Shown here: piece after piece, positions 1 through 7,327 of the stretch
How positions within the stretch are numbered: the first letter of the stretch is position 1
Layout: the number at the start of each line of letters is the position of its first letter
Assembly: GCA_022510785.1 (NCBI GenBank)
Contig: JAFLSV010000002.1
Coordinates: 1-64,000, forward strand
Reading direction: 5' to 3'
Source of the DNA: Desulfovibrionaceae bacterium
GTDB lineage: Bacteria; Desulfobacterota; Desulfovibrionia; Desulfovibrionales; Desulfovibrionaceae
DNA: 64,000 nt
Notes under the pieces: generated by a model
What the model saw: the letters and a program-made list of their open reading frames with translations, nothing else
Databases searched by the model: none
Told to the model about the DNA's origin: nothing
Made by a program: the position numbers and the translations under genes

Positions 1-69
1 TAGCTCAATCGGCAGAGCGGGTGACTGTTAATCACTAGGTTGGCGGTTCAAGTCCGTCTCGGGGAGCCA
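1..69 (+). tRNA. tRNA-Asn(GTT), 5' end outside the window
   Basis: The sequence begins in the D-arm (TAGCTC). It then shows an anticodon stem-loop with GTT in the loop, a T-arm with GGTTCAAGTCC and the 3' acceptor strand ending GGGGAG plus encoded CCA. The first seven acceptor bases lie before the window. The gene sits at the border of an AT-rich island carrying an integrase remnant, which makes it the likely integration target. Confidence 0.95.
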
Positions 70-79
70 AGAAAATCAA

Positions 80-109
80 GGGGTTACGATGAAAGTCGTA
101 ACCCCTTTT
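80..109 (+). terminator. Rho-independent terminator after tRNA-Asn
   Basis: A perfect 10-bp stem (80-89 with 96-105, arms GGGGTTACGA and TCGTAACCCC) with a six-base loop is followed directly by TTTT. It lies 11 bases after the tRNA and is oriented to end its transcript. Confidence 0.85.
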
Positions 110-207
110 CTGTGCCCTTTTGTATTTTCTCCCTTGTGTCTCCCTAATTTTCCGATGACACCCAGTGAACCCAGGTTGTGAGCAGTCACGAAAAATGAGA
201 ATTTTCG

Positions 208-552
208 TCACGGAACTTGAGAACGCGCCAGAGCGGATTTGTCGCTACGGACGCTGTATTCCAGACAGGGAAAGCGCTTTTCTGACCACCGCCCCCGGTT
301 CCGTGCCCGTATCGTGCTCAGAGCGGCCGGTGGCAATGGCGTAGCGAAGATGCGGAAACAGATGCCGCGCACGCGGTGCGCCTGGTCGATGACGCCGCGA
401 ACTTCAATTTTGCGAAGAGCGGCCAGCAGTTCAGGAGGCGTAATTTCAGCAATAGAGCGATTTCCAAGATAAGGAAATATATTCTTGTCAATATGTTCCA
501 TCACGTCCTGACATAATTCGCTGTCCAGCCAGTTGCCTGATTTGCATGCCAC
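208..552 (-). pseudogene. P4-type tyrosine recombinase (integrase) remnant
   Basis: The reading frame encodes part of the core-binding domain of P4/phage-type tyrosine integrases. The run IFPYLGNRSIAEITPPELLA followed by a RKIE...AHRVRGIC segment is characteristic of this family. Near position 350 the similarity moves to another frame on the same strand, where RYAIATGRSEHD can be read; that tract normally follows AHRVR in intact integrases. The gene therefore carries a frameshift, lacks most of its N-terminus, and lacks the whole catalytic domain with the R-H-R-Y residues. It cannot be active. It lies next to tRNA-Asn, as expected for the integrase of an island inserted there. Confidence 0.75.
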
Positions 553-969
553 TCTAAAGCCACAGTCTCAAAGGTGGAGAGGAATTAAAATTCATCACAT
601 AACAGTTCAATATCTAGAAATATTTTTATAAAAAATATTTTTGATACCCCAATCAATATCACGATAAATTTTTGATGATATTGGTTTTCTTCAAATGATA
701 CTGTTTCTTATCCGTCAGTGCCTTCAGGATGGAACGTGGATGCCATTTCTCCCAGTAGCCCTATCCGTCCCGCATCAGCCAATCAAAAGTTCAAATATCA
801 AAATAAACTCCATAAATATATTTTCGATACATTCCGGATTTGCCTCTCGAATTTGCCCGCGCTGTGTCCAGAATATGCGTGCCGCCATCCGAGCGCATGA
901 TGAATTTGGAGAGGACGAGGAGGTGATCGAGGCCGGGGCGGCCCCTTCTGTCCGATGCTGGGAACAGAG
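553..969. other. Intergenic, AT-rich, no gene recognised
   Basis: Several short open frames exist on both strands, but none shows a recognisable family, a ribosome binding site or codon use like the genes around it. Runs of A and T between 590 and 690 are typical of decayed island DNA. It may be residue of the integrase 5' part or of another lost gene. Confidence 0.5.
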
Positions 970-997
970 TTAACTTTATGTCCATGTGAGCTACACT
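970..997 (+). promoter_or_regulatory. Putative sigma-70 promoter of the RelB-like antitoxin
   Basis: A -35-like TTAACT at 970-975 and a -10-like TACACT at 992-997 are separated by 16 bases, each matching four of six consensus positions. The antitoxin ATG follows at 1020 behind AAGGAG. RelB-family antitoxins usually repress their own promoter, so an operator is expected here, but I cannot point to its half-sites. Confidence 0.4.
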
Positions 998-1019
998 AAG
1001 AAAAATAAGGAGACGAAGT

Positions 1020-1280
1020 ATGCCCGCCAATGACTGTGTTCGCGCCCGGATTGATCCGGCCATCACGAACGAAGCGGCCGCGGTGCTTGCCCAAATGGGG
1101 CTGACGGTATCCGACCTCTGCCGCATGACCCTGACCAGGGTCGCCTATGAAAAACGCCTGCCTTTCAGCGATGAAATTCCCAACACCCTGACGCGGGAAA
1201 CAATGGCAAAGATAGATAGAGGTGAAGATATCCACCATGCGGAAGATTTGGAAGACCTTCTCAGGCAGTTAAGGAGTTAA
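1020..1280 (+). CDS. RelB/DinJ family type II antitoxin
   Basis: This 86-residue protein matches the RelB/DinJ antitoxin family. It has an N-terminal ribbon-helix-helix segment (RARIDPAITNEAAAVLAQMG, then LTVSDLCRMTLTRVA, about residues 8-42) and a charged C-terminal half that would wrap the toxin. AAGGAG lies eight bases before the ATG. Intact family members bind and neutralise a YafQ/RelE-type mRNA interferase and repress the operon. The toxin frame follows immediately at 1281 but is broken, so this is an antitoxin without a functional local partner. It could still protect the cell against a related toxin elsewhere, which is an inference. Confidence 0.85.
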   Translation: MPANDCVRARIDPAITNEAAAVLAQMGLTVSDLCRMTLTRVAYEKRLPFSDEIPNTLTRETMAKIDRGEDIHHAEDLEDLLRQLRS

Positions 1281-1585
1281 GTGCGTAAACCTGATTATTC
1301 TACCCAATTCAAGCGTGACTTTAAGAAGGCTGAACTTCGCGGCAAGGAGATGGCCAAGCTCGATAAAGTCATGGCATTGCTGCTTGCGGGGATAGATTTG
1401 CCTTCCTCCTATAAAGATCACTAATGAAATGAATGTGAAAGCATTATTATAAGTTGCATCTTGAAGGTGACTGGCTCCCAGTTTATAAACTAGTTATATA
1501 TGTGGTTATTCTTGACAGAACTGGTATATATTTTGACATATTCAACGATCAGCAGACTATTTATAATTACTTCATATTGGTATAA
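1281..1585 (+). pseudogene. YafQ-type mRNA interferase toxin, truncated and frameshifted
   Basis: A GTG start abuts the antitoxin stop. The first 47 codons read like a YafQ-family toxin: RKPDYSTQFKRDFKKAELRG, then a segment ending PSSYKDH. A TAA follows at 1422-1424. From 1451, in a different frame, the conserved second half can still be read: HLEGDWLPVYKL, then VILDRTGIYFDIF, corresponding to the H-x-x-x-D-W-L-x-x-Y-K and R-T-G-x-H-x-x-L-F tracts of intact toxins. A stop or small rearrangement plus a frameshift therefore separate the halves. Even in the remnant the usual active-site histidine of the last motif is replaced (TGIYFDIF). The toxin is almost certainly dead. Confidence 0.8.
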
Positions 1586-1746
1586 CAGATCATTCATACA
1601 TAAAATCTTTTATTTTTTTGGCGCTTGTGCCTTAAATTTAATATCCATAATAAAGAATTGAGTCTTACTTTAATATGAAAATACTTGCTGAGCTATAAGG
1701 AGAAATCTCACCGATTGGGTACTGAATACGCAAAAATCGCTGGATG

Positions 1747-3057
1747 TCAGCTCTCCAGTGAGGCTTCAGTTTCCATAAAGAATTCACGCAGAGCGCAGTC
1801 TGGCGGCACAACCAGATAATCTTGATCAAGATCCCAACCCAGTGCCCAGAAGCCCAACTTTTCGGAAAAGCGGAAGGGGGCGGCCTCCAGTTGCGCGGGA
1901 AAGCCCCGATGCTTTGGATAAATGAGTGCCATGTCGCCTTCGCCGCCCAGGTATTTCTGACCGTATGCAAAAATCTGGTACACATCGCTCTGATTGATGC
2001 CAAAATGAGCCGCACTGCCAGAGATTTTTTTCCATTTGGTATCAAGAATGCACTCAATACCTTTGTACTGAATGCGAATATCTGGCTGAAGCGCGAAGAA
2101 AGGGGTGTCCTTCAGGCGACAGAGCCACTTCCCGGATGTCTGTGCTGTAAGCACAGCTCCAAGGCGCAGTTGCCGGCGCAGGCAGGCGGTCACATAGGCC
2201 TCAAACAGCCTTTCCATGGGGAACAGCATACTCAGCCCGCGCAAATTTCCAGCAAAGGCAAAGGGCATGTATTCTCCCAGCACAAGTTCACACCACGGGC
2301 GAACAGCCTGATAGTGAGTCATGTGACGCCCCCGGCTCCATTGGCGGAAGTCGGCCGCAAGGGCTGTACTGGGCGGGATATCAGCAAAGATGCCGCGAAG
2401 GGGGGCGGCAAGCCGCGCATTTTCCACATCACCTGTGGCAGAGGCACACCGGTCAAGCGCCTTGCGGAGCAGGCGGTGCTCGGGTCTGTTGGCGGAGAAG
2501 ATGTCATGCCGTACATGGAAAAGATGCCGCCGCTGAGGAGCCTGGATGAGCTGACGGCGCACATCAAGACTGCCGCGAAGAAACGGACGCTCTTCAGCCA
2601 CACGCTCATAGCCGAAACGCAGGCCGCGCTTGAGCAGATTGTGCAATTCGAGCAAAAAACGACGGATGATCCATTCGGAAAGCGGCGTGTGAGAAAGCTC
2701 AATGGACGCCTCCGGGCCTTCATACGAGGGTACATTCAGCGCCGCCATGAGCATACGCATGAGCAAACGCCGTTCCCGCTGTGTGGTTTCCTCGGTATTC
2801 ATGGCATCTTCGCAGGTTTTGGGCAGAATTTCGATGCATGTGCCACTTGTGGTTTCCAGAATACCGACATAGTGCCGCAGACGAAGGGACGTACGGCTTT
2901 CCTGATGCAGGAATGAAACCATTCCCTCGGCCGAGTTTTCGTTGAGAGCGCACAGCTCGTCAAAATCGGCCGCGGAGACAACCGCGTGATCAAGAGTGGA
3001 TTCTTGCAGAGGTACTGTTGTCAGACGTGCGTATTCTCTGACAGTGATGGTTTGCAT
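1747..3057 (-). CDS. mcrC: McrC, nuclease subunit of McrBC type IV restriction system
   Basis: This 436-residue protein matches the McrC family, the endonuclease partner of the McrB AAA+ GTPase that cleaves DNA with modified cytosines. The C-terminal half contains a PD-(D/E)xK-type nuclease core: LQPDIRIQ, then ECILDTKWKKI (about residues 335-358), supplying the acidic residues and the DTK lysine. The N-terminal region (about residues 1-110) with GILETTSGTCIEILPKT is the McrC domain that binds McrB. The start lies six bases after the mcrB stop, so the two are translationally linked. The gene is less AT-rich than the flanking mcrB tail. Length and motifs look complete, so it is probably functional. 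Confidence 0.9.
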   Translation of the reverse strand: MQTITVREYARLTTVPLQESTLDHAVVSAADFDELCALNENSAEGMVSFLHQESRTSLRLRHYVGILETTSGTCIEILPKTCEDAMNTEETTQRERRLLMRMLMAALNVPSYEGPEASIELSHTPLSEWIIRRFLLELHNLLKRGLRFGYERVAEERPFLRGSLDVRRQLIQAPQRRHLFHVRHDIFSANRPEHRLLRKALDRCASATGDVENARLAAPLRGIFADIPPSTALAADFRQWSRGRHMTHYQAVRPWCELVLGEYMPFAFAGNLRGLSMLFPMERLFEAYVTACLRRQLRLGAVLTAQTSGKWLCRLKDTPFFALQPDIRIQYKGIECILDTKWKKISGSAAHFGINQSDVYQIFAYGQKYLGGEGDMALIYPKHRGFPAQLEAAPFRFSEKLGFWALGWDLDQDYLVVPPDCALREFFMETEASLES

Positions 3058-3063
3058 AGTTTA

Positions 3064-4431
3064 TTAATGGAGGCATTCAAGAATTTTTTTAATATAGAAA
3101 TGTGTATTTTCTCCATCTGGAACTTCAACACGAAATTTTTCACGCAGGAGATCTTGGCAATATTTTTTCTTGTTTCCACTAAATATCTGCCCGTTGTTAT
3201 TATAATATATTGTATATATATCATTATTTCTTAATATTTTCCTGTATCTGACAAAAATTAATCCATCATATTCTTTCTTTTCGATAATATTATATACACT
3301 TTTATCAGAAAGCTCTTTTATGTTGTCAGGTGTCTTGTCATAAGATCCTTTTACAGTGTCAGATGGGTTATTGTAAATTTTTCTTTCACGGTATGAATTT
3401 TGTATTTCCATAATATTATTATAATTTGCCATACATGATTTGTCGATATCCACAATCTTGACAAATGCATTCATATCATAAAAGGCCTTTTCATTTATAT
3501 GCCAGCTTTTGCTCTGGGAAATTTTTTGCGGAGCATCATCTCCAAATAATATATTGGCATCCTGTGCGGCTTGGATGAATTGAAGGTGTTCCTCTTTGTT
3601 GTGGTCGTTCAGCACAAGGCGTATATTTTCCCAGTCTTCAAAGAAGTATTCTTCCAGCAACGGGATTACAAAATGGCGGAAGCAATCGGCCAGATCCTCT
3701 AGAGGGACAGCATCGTTCGGAAGCTCCATGAAGGGTGCGTGCCCGATGCAGTGATCCTGATCCAGCAGAGCGGCGATGCGGCGGTTTAACACGTCCAGCA
3801 CATCTCTCATAGTGACGCCGGAATCACAAAGTTCCTTCTTCTCCAACAGATCCGGGCGTGGCGCCAGATGGTGGAAATGAAAACGGCGGCGCAACGCGAT
3901 ATCCAGCCCGGTGAGTGAACGGTCGGCCGTGTTCATGGTTCCGATGATATGGAGGTTGGACGGCACACCAAACTCTTCATCGGAATAGGGGAGACGCACG
4001 GTAAGCGCCTCTGTGGCTCCAAGGCGTTTGCCTGATTCAACAAGTGTGATGAGTTCCCCAAAAATACCCGCGATGTTGCCTCGGTTTATCTCATCAATGA
4101 TCAGGACATGCGGTTCAGGATTGTTTGCCGCACGCTTGCAGAACCGTTTAAATATGCCGTCCTGGACAGTGTAGCGGAGTTCCCCGCTTTGCAGCACAGG
4201 GCGGATACCTTCCACAAAGTCTTCGTAGTTGAACGCCTGATGAAATGTCACAAACTCTATTTGTCTCTTTTCTTTATATTGGTTATAGCGTTGCAGAATA
4301 TCGCCATGATTTTCTTGATGAATATGTTTAAGCGTCTTTCCTTCGATGATCGCAACAGTAAGGAGGCGGGCATAATACGTTTTGCCTGTACCCGGTGGGC
4401 CATAGAGAATTGTGTTTTGATGTAGAGACAT
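3064..4431 (-). CDS. mcrB: McrB-like AAA+ GTPase with C-terminal extension
   Basis: This 455-residue protein is the motor of a McrBC restriction system. The Walker A motif GPPGTGKT starts at residue 11. The McrB signature IIDEINRGNIAGIFGELI lies near residues 110-130 and MNTADRSLTGLDIALRRRF near 165-185. Escherichia coli McrB carries its modified-DNA-binding domain in front of the AAA+ module; here there is no room for one. Instead about 120 residues follow the ATPase core (from about residue 335), with a polar linker and a terminal compact segment (DGLIFVRYRKI to the end). The DNA coding for this tail is much more AT-rich than the ATPase part. The start ATG has no strong ribosome binding site but any upstream extension lacks coding character. 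I infer that the tail may carry target recognition. Confidence 0.88.
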   Translation of the reverse strand: MSLHQNTILYGPPGTGKTYYARLLTVAIIEGKTLKHIHQENHGDILQRYNQYKEKRQIEFVTFHQAFNYEDFVEGIRPVLQSGELRYTVQDGIFKRFCKRAANNPEPHVLIIDEINRGNIAGIFGELITLVESGKRLGATEALTVRLPYSDEEFGVPSNLHIIGTMNTADRSLTGLDIALRRRFHFHHLAPRPDLLEKKELCDSGVTMRDVLDVLNRRIAALLDQDHCIGHAPFMELPNDAVPLEDLADCFRHFVIPLLEEYFFEDWENIRLVLNDHNKEEHLQFIQAAQDANILFGDDAPQKISQSKSWHINEKAFYDMNAFVKIVDIDKSCMANYNNIMEIQNSYRERKIYNNPSDTVKGSYDKTPDNIKELSDKSVYNIIEKKEYDGLIFVRYRKILRNNDIYTIYYNNNGQIFSGNKKKYCQDLLREKFRVEVPDGENTHFYIKKILECLH

Positions 4432-4484
4432 ATTTTTTGAAGCTCCTTAGAATCTATTGAATTGTAAAATAATTCCTTGGTAAA

Positions 4485-5159
4485 TTACATAATATTAAGC
4501 ATTTTTTGAATTCCATCCAATAATTGTTGCTCTAATGTAAACCGAGATCTGCATTGTACACCGTCTGAAAATATCCCTATTTCGTTTGCGGTAAATGTAG
4601 TTTTATGTTCCGTGGTTATACTTTGCATAGTTCCACTAAGAGGTCCACCTAGGGCAATATATGATTTCTCATGTGTTATATCTACAATATATAGTGTATT
4701 CACTTTTACTTCTGTCGAATTTTTTGATTTTTCTTTAAAAATAAGATTAATCTTGCCAGTAAGATACACATATCTTACTGTTGATGAATTTTGTGCATTA
4801 AAAATTAATATTCTTTTGACAGGGGTTTCTGCGCCAGGAAATGAAAGATAATGTTTTTTACCGCCATATAATTGTCCAGAATCTGTAATTATTCCACAAT
4901 CAATATAATTATTTGGTAATTTTGATAAAAATGTAATAGATATAATGCCAGAATCTCTTGTAATATTTTCTAAAACAAAGAAAGATTCACCAACTGAGGA
5001 AATGGCAGCATCCCAGACTTTATCATAGGGCGCATCAAAAGTTCTGGAATTATTAATGGCATAATCTCCAGGAGGGGTGATAGTGGTTTGAATATTTCCA
5101 GAACACCCGGTTCCCAGTATCATAACTGCGGACAAAACCAACCAATAAAGATTTTTCAT
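4485..5159 (-). CDS. Predicted lipoprotein of unknown function, upstream of mcrBC
   Basis: The product of 224 residues starts with a lipoprotein signal peptide: a lysine, a hydrophobic stretch (LYWLVLSAVMIL) and the lipobox LGTGC. It should be lipidated and anchored in an envelope membrane. The frame is open 11 codons further upstream, but the ATG at 5159 is preceded by AAGGAG with proper spacing, so it is chosen. The segment FDAPYDKVWDAAISSVGESF followed by DSGIISITF resembles small BamC-like or similar alpha/beta lipoproteins that begin with a helix after the lipidated Cys, but I cannot name a family. The gene is very AT-rich. It lies 53 bases upstream of mcrB on the same strand, so co-transcription is possible. 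Confidence 0.7.
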   Translation of the reverse strand: MKNLYWLVLSAVMILGTGCSGNIQTTITPPGDYAINNSRTFDAPYDKVWDAAISSVGESFFVLENITRDSGIISITFLSKLPNNYIDCGIITDSGQLYGGKKHYLSFPGAETPVKRILIFNAQNSSTVRYVYLTGKINLIFKEKSKNSTEVKVNTLYIVDITHEKSYIALGGPLSGTMQSITTEHKTTFTANEIGIFSDGVQCRSRFTLEQQLLDGIQKMLNIM

Positions 5160-5260
5160 ATGTTCTCCTTCGATCCTACCCTTTTCCATCAATATTTGTC
5201 CACCAAATTTGAAACGCGATCATCATTCTGTGTGATGGAAGTAAGGTACCCATTAAATGA

Positions 5261-5304
5261 CACAACTTCGACTTGATGGGTATCCATCAAGGTGCACAAC
5301 TTCG
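5261..5304. repeat. 10-bp direct repeats flanking a palindrome
   Basis: CACAACTTCG occurs at 5261-5270 and again at 5295-5304. Between them lies an inverted repeat, CTTGATGG (5272-5279) and CCATCAAG (5284-5291), with a four-base spacer. The structure lies between the lipoprotein gene and tRNA-Ser, at the right edge of the island. It could be an operator, a recombination site or the relic of a mobile element end. Confidence 0.5.
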
Positions 5305-5383
5305 CACGACCGTGGACGGCATGACGAAAAAACAAGTCTTTTCAAGCGATTATGCACTCAACAGGACTTGAAAAAATTTTTTC

Positions 5384-5472
5384 TGGCGGAGGGAGAGGGA
5401 TTTGAACCCCCGTAGGGCATAACCCTAAATGGTTTTCAAGACCACCGCAATCAGCCGCTCTGCCATCCCTCC
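5384..5472 (-). tRNA. tRNA-Ser(TGA)
   Basis: On the minus strand the acceptor GGAGGGA pairs with TCCCTCC, followed by discriminator G and encoded CCA. A long variable arm with the GGGTTATGCCC hairpin, a T-arm GGGGGTTCAAATCCC and the anticodon loop CTTGAAA with TGA identify a serine tRNA. It marks the right end of the AT-rich island. Confidence 0.95.
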
Positions 5473-6229
5473 GCATGGTGTCGTGGTCAGCGACAGCTTT
5501 TTAGTGGTACTGTATCCGCGGGGAATATTCAATTTAAAAGTTGACCCACGTTCGGTCATGCGTCGCCGCTGTCACCGTGCCGTGGGCATGGGCGTATGTT
5601 TTTAAGGCGGGCGGAGTGGAAGCAGCTCAGTCCGCGCCATACAGGCGCAGCTCGTTGCAGCTCTGCCGCAGGGCCATTCTGGCCGGAGCCGTGTCAGCCA
5701 GACATTCAGCATAAAAAAATCATGGCAGGTACCCGGATAGCGTACGCAGATCGTGGGTATTTCTGTCTCCTAAGCTCGCGAGCGTAACCCTCGTCCTGTC
5801 GCACAGCGCATCGTTTTTATCGGTGATGATCAGTATGGCAGCAAAATCTTAGGCGTCCCGCATCAATCCGCAGGGGCGGGGTCATGATATCTTTGTGGGA
5901 TTCCCCATCCGGTGCGTTGTTCCCAGAACCACTTCATGGCATCACGGAACAGCTAGGGGCCCGCGCTGAAATACTTGCACCGTGCTGAAGTCCGCGTCCG
6001 CCCTCGGGTACCGCAAAAGTTGGAAGTCGGGCCGTGTGCCGGGGCGTTCCTTGACCGGCACGGTCAGACTGTGGTCATGGTGCCGCTCTCGCTATTCCCT
6101 GCAAAAGCGAAACGCTCCTTTCGTGGGTGTGCGTATTGCCCATGACCCATCCGCTCAGCGGACAGGCCAGACCCGGCATGAGTCCATGATGGCGTTGCCA
6201 CAGGTGAAGAAGAGCGGCGCGAGGGACAG
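5473..6229. other. Intergenic region without a convincing gene
   Basis: About 750 bases separate tRNA-Ser from the cydB terminator. Short open frames occur but lack ribosome binding sites and recognisable domains. On the minus strand around 5870-5955 a coding-like fragment can be read (LFRDAMKWFWEQRTGWGIPQ) directly after an in-frame stop; it may be the remnant of a lost gene whose family I do not recognise. The composition is intermediate between the island and the core genome. Confidence 0.5.
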
Positions 6230-6263
6230 AAACGGGCCGCCTTCGGCTGAAGGCGGCCCGTTT
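6230..6263 (-). terminator. Terminator hairpin downstream of cydB
   Basis: A perfect 14-bp stem (6230-6243 with 6250-6263, AAACGGGCCGCCTT and its complement) with a six-base loop lies 35 bases after the cydB stop. The trailing T-run is short (TTT), so termination in both directions is possible but efficiency is uncertain. Confidence 0.65.
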
Positions 6264-6298
6264 GTCCGCAACAGGAGGGGCAGGATTCAGTCCATGCC

Positions 6299-7324
6299 TC
6301 AATACGCGTGATCCGAGGCCAGCTCTTCGGGGCTGAGGCGGCGCGCAAAGGCGAAATAGACCCACAGCTGGTACAGGATAACAACGGGCACCGCCACCAG
6401 AGCCACGCCCAGCATGATCATAAGAGTCAGCGGGCTTGATGCTCCGTTGGTCACGGTCACGCTGTAGGCCGGGTCGATGCTGGAGATGATCAGATTGGGA
6501 TACATGCCCAGAGCGCCGAAGAAGGTTGCGCCCAGGATGAACAGGGCACTGCTCAGCCAGGCGGCCAGCATGGCCCCGTTGCCCAGGGTGAGGCGGGCTG
6601 CGATAAGGCCCGCCACAGCCAGCACCAGGGCCACATACATGACCGGATGACTCCGGAACGTGTTGAAGGTGTTGGTATACATGGCCGTCAGGGCGATGAA
6701 CAGCAGCGTCATGGACAGAAGCAGGGGCCAGATGGCAAAGGCCGCCCGGCGGGCCCGGTCACGCAGGTCGCCCATGGTTCGTATTTCCAGCCACAGGGCG
6801 CCGTGGAAGGCGAACATCAGCACGAACAGCACGCCCCCGGCCAGTCCGTAGGGATTCAGCAGGGTCAGGATAGTGCCGTGGTACACGCCGTCGGCGTCGA
6901 TGGGGATGCCCCGGAACAGGTTGGCGAAAGCTACCCCCAGCAGCAGCGCGGGCAGAAAGTTGCCCAGAACCAGGCACAGATCCCAGAAGCTCCGCCAGCG
7001 GTCACAGTGAACCTTGTTGCGAAATTCAAAGGCCGCCGCCCGGAAAATAAGGGCAAAGAGGAGGATGAGCAGGGGGGCGTACAGGGCGCTGAACATGGTG
7101 GCATATGCCACGGGGAAGGCCGCGAAGGTCACGCCTCCGGCCGTGATCAGCCACACTTCGTTGCCGTCCCAGAATGGCCCCGAGGCGTTGTAGATATAGC
7201 GTTTTTCCATGTCATTGCGGGCCAGGAAGGGCAGCAGTGTGCCGGCCCCCAGGTCAAAGCCGTCCAGAATAAAGTAGACGGCCCACAGCAGTATCCAGAG
7301 AAGAAACCAGATGGTTGCCAGCAT
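6299..7324 (-). CDS. cydB: Cytochrome bd ubiquinol/menaquinol oxidase subunit II
   Basis: This 341-residue integral membrane protein is the CydB subunit of cytochrome bd, which reduces O2 to water using quinol without pumping protons. The N-terminus is diagnostic: WFLLWILLWAVYFILDGFDL, with the conserved FDLG, then GPFWDGNEVWLI at about residues 50-60. About eight to nine transmembrane helices are apparent. It follows cydA with a gap of three bases, so both form one operon. A hairpin terminator follows. No cydX-like small frame could be seen behind it. In strict anaerobes of this family the enzyme is regarded as an O2-scavenging membrane oxidase, consistent with its place next to the dfx-rub-roo operon. 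Confidence 0.96.
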   Translation of the reverse strand: MLATIWFLLWILLWAVYFILDGFDLGAGTLLPFLARNDMEKRYIYNASGPFWDGNEVWLITAGGVTFAAFPVAYATMFSALYAPLLILLFALIFRAAAFEFRNKVHCDRWRSFWDLCLVLGNFLPALLLGVAFANLFRGIPIDADGVYHGTILTLLNPYGLAGGVLFVLMFAFHGALWLEIRTMGDLRDRARRAAFAIWPLLLSMTLLFIALTAMYTNTFNTFRSHPVMYVALVLAVAGLIAARLTLGNGAMLAAWLSSALFILGATFFGALGMYPNLIISSIDPAYSVTVTNGASSPLTLMIMLGVALVAVPVVILYQLWVYFAFARRLSPEELASDHAY

Positions 7325-7327
7325 GGC

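Larger units (their letters stand above)
70..5370. mobile_element. Degraded tRNA-associated genomic island
   Basis: The stretch between tRNA-Asn and tRNA-Ser is clearly richer in A and T than the rest of the window. It holds a truncated and frameshifted P4-type integrase next to the tRNA, a damaged toxin-antitoxin pair, a McrBC restriction system and an orphan lipoprotein. This is the usual content of an island inserted at a tRNA 3' end. I did not find a second copy of the tRNA 3' end to serve as the distal attachment site, so the right border is inferred from the composition change and the tRNA-Ser gene. Confidence 0.6.

Noticed and set aside
695-973. Open frame of 92 codons in the AT-rich stretch before the antitoxin
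   Set aside because: No ribosome binding site, no domain and codon use unlike the neighbours; treated as intergenic.
1822-2916. Open frame of 364 codons on the plus strand opposite mcrC
   Set aside because: It is the antisense shadow of mcrC. It has no ribosome binding site, and its composition (Gln, Ala, His, Lys rich without domain structure) reflects the opposite strand.
5361-5373. TTCAAGTCC on the minus strand near 5370 as a second copy of the tRNA-Asn 3' end (attachment site)
   Set aside because: Only nine bases match, the orientation is inverted relative to the tRNA, and the match is within the range expected by chance.
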